Assembly (NCBI GenBank): GCA_029864945.1
Contig: JAOTSL010000037.1
Location: 1 to 15,811 of the forward strand
Direction of reading: 5' to 3'
DNA: 15,811 nt
Source of the DNA: Gammaproteobacteria bacterium
GTDB taxonomy: Bacteria; Pseudomonadota; Gammaproteobacteria; S012-40
This document shows, in pieces, positions 13,562 to 15,811 of this stretch (position 1 is its first letter; each line of letters starts with the position of its first letter). The notes below the pieces were generated by a model, which saw only the letters and a program-made list of their open reading frames with translations, was not told the DNA's origin and did no database searches. A program made the translations under genes and the position numbers.

Positions 13562-15655
13562 GTGTTGCGTCAGACCCCGGTTGGGCAGTATAGAAATATT
13601 GGTATTATGGCGCATATTGATGCGGGTAAAACAACCACAACTGAGCGTGTGTTGTTTTACACTGGTGTTTCTCACAAGATAGGTGAAGTTCATGATGGTG
13701 CTGCCACTATGGACTGGATGGAGCAAGAGCAGGAGCGTGGTATTACTATCACATCAGCTGCTACCACGGCTTTCTGGCGAGGAATGGATGGCCAGTTTGA
13801 GCCGCACCGGATTAATATCATTGATACTCCGGGCCACGTGGATTTCACGATCGAAGTTGAGCGGTCTTTGCGGGTTTTAGATGGTGCAGTTGCAGTTTTT
13901 TGTGCCGTTGGAGGTGTTGAGCCTCAATCTGAAACGGTTTGGCGGCAGGCGAATAAATATGGCGTTCCGCGGGTTGCGTTCATCAATAAGATGGATAGAG
14001 TCGGTGCCGATTTTTTGCGTGTTGTTGATCAGATTGAAACGCGCTTAGGTGCCTGTCCAGTGCCAGTGCAATTGCCAATAGGTGCTGAAGACGAGTTTGA
14101 AGGTGTAGTAGACCTCGTTCGTATGAAGGCGATTTTCTGGAATGAAGACGATCGCGGCGTCACCTATAGGGCGGAAGCGATTTCGCCTGAAATGCTTGAT
14201 GAGTGCAGGCACTGGCAAGAGCGGATGGTGGAGGCGGCAGCCGAAGCAAATGACGTTCTGATGGATAAGTACCTTGAGGAAGGGGTGCTGTCAGAAGCTG
14301 AAGTGATTGAAGGTCTAAGGGTTAGGGCTTTAGCAAATGAGATAATTCCTTGTTTGTGTGGTTCAGCATTTAAGAACAAAGGTGTCCAGGCTATGCTTGA
14401 TGCAGTTGTTTATTACTTGCCATCACCTTTGGATGTTCCGCCGACAACCGGTGAGTTGGATGGTGAAGAAGAGGTTGAGTGTCCGGTAGTAGATGACGCT
14501 CCGTTTGCCGCTCTGGCGTTTAAAATAGCTAGTGATCCCTTTGTTGGGGCGCTGGCATTTTTCAGGGTTTATTCGGGTGTTTTGAAGTCTGGCGATTTCG
14601 TTTACAACCCTACTAAGGGAAAGCGGGAGAGGGTTGGGCGAATTGTCCAAATGCACGCAAATAGCCGCGAAGAAATTAAAGAAGTGCGAGCTGGTGATAT
14701 TGCGGCAGCTATTGGTTTGAAGGTTGTTACTACCGGAGATACTTTGTGTTCGGTGGATAGAAAAATTACGCTGGAGAAAATGGATTTTCCGGAGCCCGTA
14801 ATTTCGGTAGCTATAGAACCTAAGACTCAGGCTGACCAGGATAAAATGGGTGTTGCGTTAGGTAAGTTGGCGCAAGAGGATCCCTCGTTTCGTGTGCATA
14901 CCGACGAGGAGTCTGGTCAGACAATTATCTCCGGGATGGGTGAGCTGCATCTCGAAATTTTGGTTGATCGTATGAAACGGGAGTTCTTGGTAGACGCAAA
15001 TGTCGGCGCGCCGCAGGTAGCATACCGCGAGACGATTCGAGCAACTGTCGAGCAGGAAGGGAAGTTTATACGGCAGTCTGGCGGAAGAGGGCAGTATGGG
15101 CATGTGTGTTTAAGGCTTGAGCCCTTAGACCCAGGAGTCGGTTACGAGTTTGTAAACCAGATAGCGGGCGGCACAGTGCCTAAAGAATATATCCCGTCGG
15201 TAGACAAAGGTATTCAAGAGCAAATGGGAAGCGGCATTCTTGCTGGTTTTCCTGTTGTAGATGTAAAGGTGACGTTGTTTGATGGCTCTTACCATGACGT
15301 TGACTCAAATGAAATGGCGTTTAAAATCGCCGGCTCTATGGGGTTTCGTCAAGGGGCGTTGGCTGCCTCGCCAGCATTGCTTGAGCCGATAATGAAAGTG
15401 GAAGTTGTGTTGCCTGAAGATTATATGGGTGATGTGATGGGTGATTTGAATCGCCGTCGAGGAATAGTGCAGGGTATGGAGGATTGTCCTTCAGGAAAAA
15501 TTATCCGCGCTGAGGTCCCGTTAGCTGAAATGTTTGGTTACTCAACAGCATTAAGGTCCGCGACTCAGGGGCGAGCAACGTACTCAATGGAATTTGGTAA
15601 ATACAGTGAAGCACCGGCAAGTGTCGCTGAGGCTATCATTAAGAGAATGTCTTAA
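13562..15655 (+). CDS. fusA: Elongation factor G
   Basis: EF-G is the GTPase that drives translocation and, with RRF, ribosome recycling. The 697-residue product compares with 704 in E. coli. The GTPase domain has the P-loop AHIDAGKT (17-24), the switch region RGITITSAATT (about 59-69), DTPGH (88-92) and NKMD (142-145), all intact. Domain II includes AFKIASDPFVG. Domain IV has the loop SGGRGQYGH and the tip HDVDSNEMAF with H578, the residue reaching the decoding site. The start GTG at 13562 aligns exactly with the family first residue, and a TGA just upstream (13556-13558) leaves no earlier start. Its ribosome binding site is poor (GGGG at 13547-13550). The N-terminus MLRQTPVGQ differs from the common MARTTPI. 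It is the str-operon copy, 25 bases after rpsG. Confidence 0.97.
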   Translation: MLRQTPVGQYRNIGIMAHIDAGKTTTTERVLFYTGVSHKIGEVHDGAATMDWMEQEQERGITITSAATTAFWRGMDGQFEPHRINIIDTPGHVDFTIEVERSLRVLDGAVAVFCAVGGVEPQSETVWRQANKYGVPRVAFINKMDRVGADFLRVVDQIETRLGACPVPVQLPIGAEDEFEGVVDLVRMKAIFWNEDDRGVTYRAEAISPEMLDECRHWQERMVEAAAEANDVLMDKYLEEGVLSEAEVIEGLRVRALANEIIPCLCGSAFKNKGVQAMLDAVVYYLPSPLDVPPTTGELDGEEEVECPVVDDAPFAALAFKIASDPFVGALAFFRVYSGVLKSGDFVYNPTKGKRERVGRIVQMHANSREEIKEVRAGDIAAAIGLKVVTTGDTLCSVDRKITLEKMDFPEPVISVAIEPKTQADQDKMGVALGKLAQEDPSFRVHTDEESGQTIISGMGELHLEILVDRMKREFLVDANVGAPQVAYRETIRATVEQEGKFIRQSGGRGQYGHVCLRLEPLDPGVGYEFVNQIAGGTVPKEYIPSVDKGIQEQMGSGILAGFPVVDVKVTLFDGSYHDVDSNEMAFKIAGSMGFRQGALAASPALLEPIMKVEVVLPEDYMGDVMGDLNRRRGIVQGMEDCPSGKIIRAEVPLAEMFGYSTALRSATQGRATYSMEFGKYSEAPASVAEAIIKRMS

Positions 15656-15688
15656 TTAATTGGTAATGTAAAAGAGTGAGGTCACAAC

Positions 15689-15811
15689 GTGTCTAAAGCA
15701 AAGTTTGAGCGTTCAAAGCCACATGTAAACGTTGGTACAATTGGCCACGTTGATCACGGCAAAACAACATTAACCGCAGCGATTACGAAATGTATGGCTG
15801 AAAAACACGGT
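15689..15811 (+). CDS. tuf: Elongation factor Tu, 5' end only (second tuf copy)
   Basis: This is the start of the EF-Tu gene at the end of the str operon. The first 41 codons are present and run off the window. The start is GTG at 15689, as in E. coli tuf. GAGG (15678-15681) is seven bases upstream. The reading MSKAKFERSKPHVNVGTIGH continues into the P-loop GHVDHGKT at residues 19-26, which binds GTP. The gap to fusA is 33 bases with no terminator, so it is cotranscribed. The window also begins in a tuf gene; the two visible parts are opposite ends of the protein, so identity of the copies cannot be judged here. Confidence 0.98.
   Translation, partial: MSKAKFERSKPHVNVGTIGHVDHGKTTLTAAITKCMAEKHG

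Overview
The window is a core information-processing segment of a gammaproteobacterial chromosome. Every gene reads left to right. It begins in the last 46 codons of one tuf (EF-Tu) gene and ends in the first 41 codons of another. In between lie tRNA-Trp(CCA), secE, nusG, rplK, rplA, rplJ, rplL, rpoB, rpoC, rpsL, rpsG and fusA. This is the 'rif' region (RNA polymerase and stalk proteins) joined directly to the 'str' region (S12, S7, EF-G, EF-Tu). From established knowledge, this continuous order with a tRNA-Trp between tuf and secE is typical of Pseudomonas and related marine Gammaproteobacteria. In Escherichia coli the two blocks are far apart. A three-helix SecE, the beta and beta-prime lineage insertions, and moderate base composition all fit a gammaproteobacterium of the Pseudomonas/Cellvibrio type. 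I cannot name the species.

Layout: (1) 1-298, the tuf end, two weak hairpins, then tRNA-Trp with an encoded CCA. (2) 328-1215, secE and nusG, almost touching, closed by a rho-independent terminator near 1285-1317. (3) 1333-2520, a structured leader (candidate L1 operator), then rplK-rplA. (4) 2521-3754, a 266-base intergenic stretch that folds like the L10 leader, then rplJ-rplL. (5) 3755-12290, a 202-base gap with three hairpins (candidate attenuator and RNase III processing region), then rpoB and rpoC, closed by a strong terminator at 12306-12346. (6) 12347-15811, about 220 bases without a gene, then a near-consensus sigma-70 promoter (TTGACA, 17 bases, TACAAT) with a GC-rich discriminator, which drives rpsL-rpsG-fusA-tuf.

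The genes work together as the growth-rate machinery. They supply protein export (SecE), transcription elongation (NusG), the RNA polymerase catalytic core (beta and beta-prime), the ribosomal stalk and L1 arm (L11, L1, L10, L7/L12), the decoding centre (S12, S7) and the two main elongation GTPases (EF-G, EF-Tu). The intergenic structures suggest the usual autogenous control by L1 and L10(L12)4, and stringent control of the str promoter.

I found no mobile element, CRISPR array, prophage, defence system or unknown gene, and all complete genes look intact. The points worth a second look are regulatory: a run of seven Gs inside the str promoter spacer, the three stacked hairpins before rpoB, a very short rpsL-rpsG gap with no room for the E. 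coli type S7 operator, several non-ATG starts (rplJ GTG, rpoC TTG, fusA GTG, tuf GTG), and the pair of tuf genes flanking essential DNA as direct repeats.
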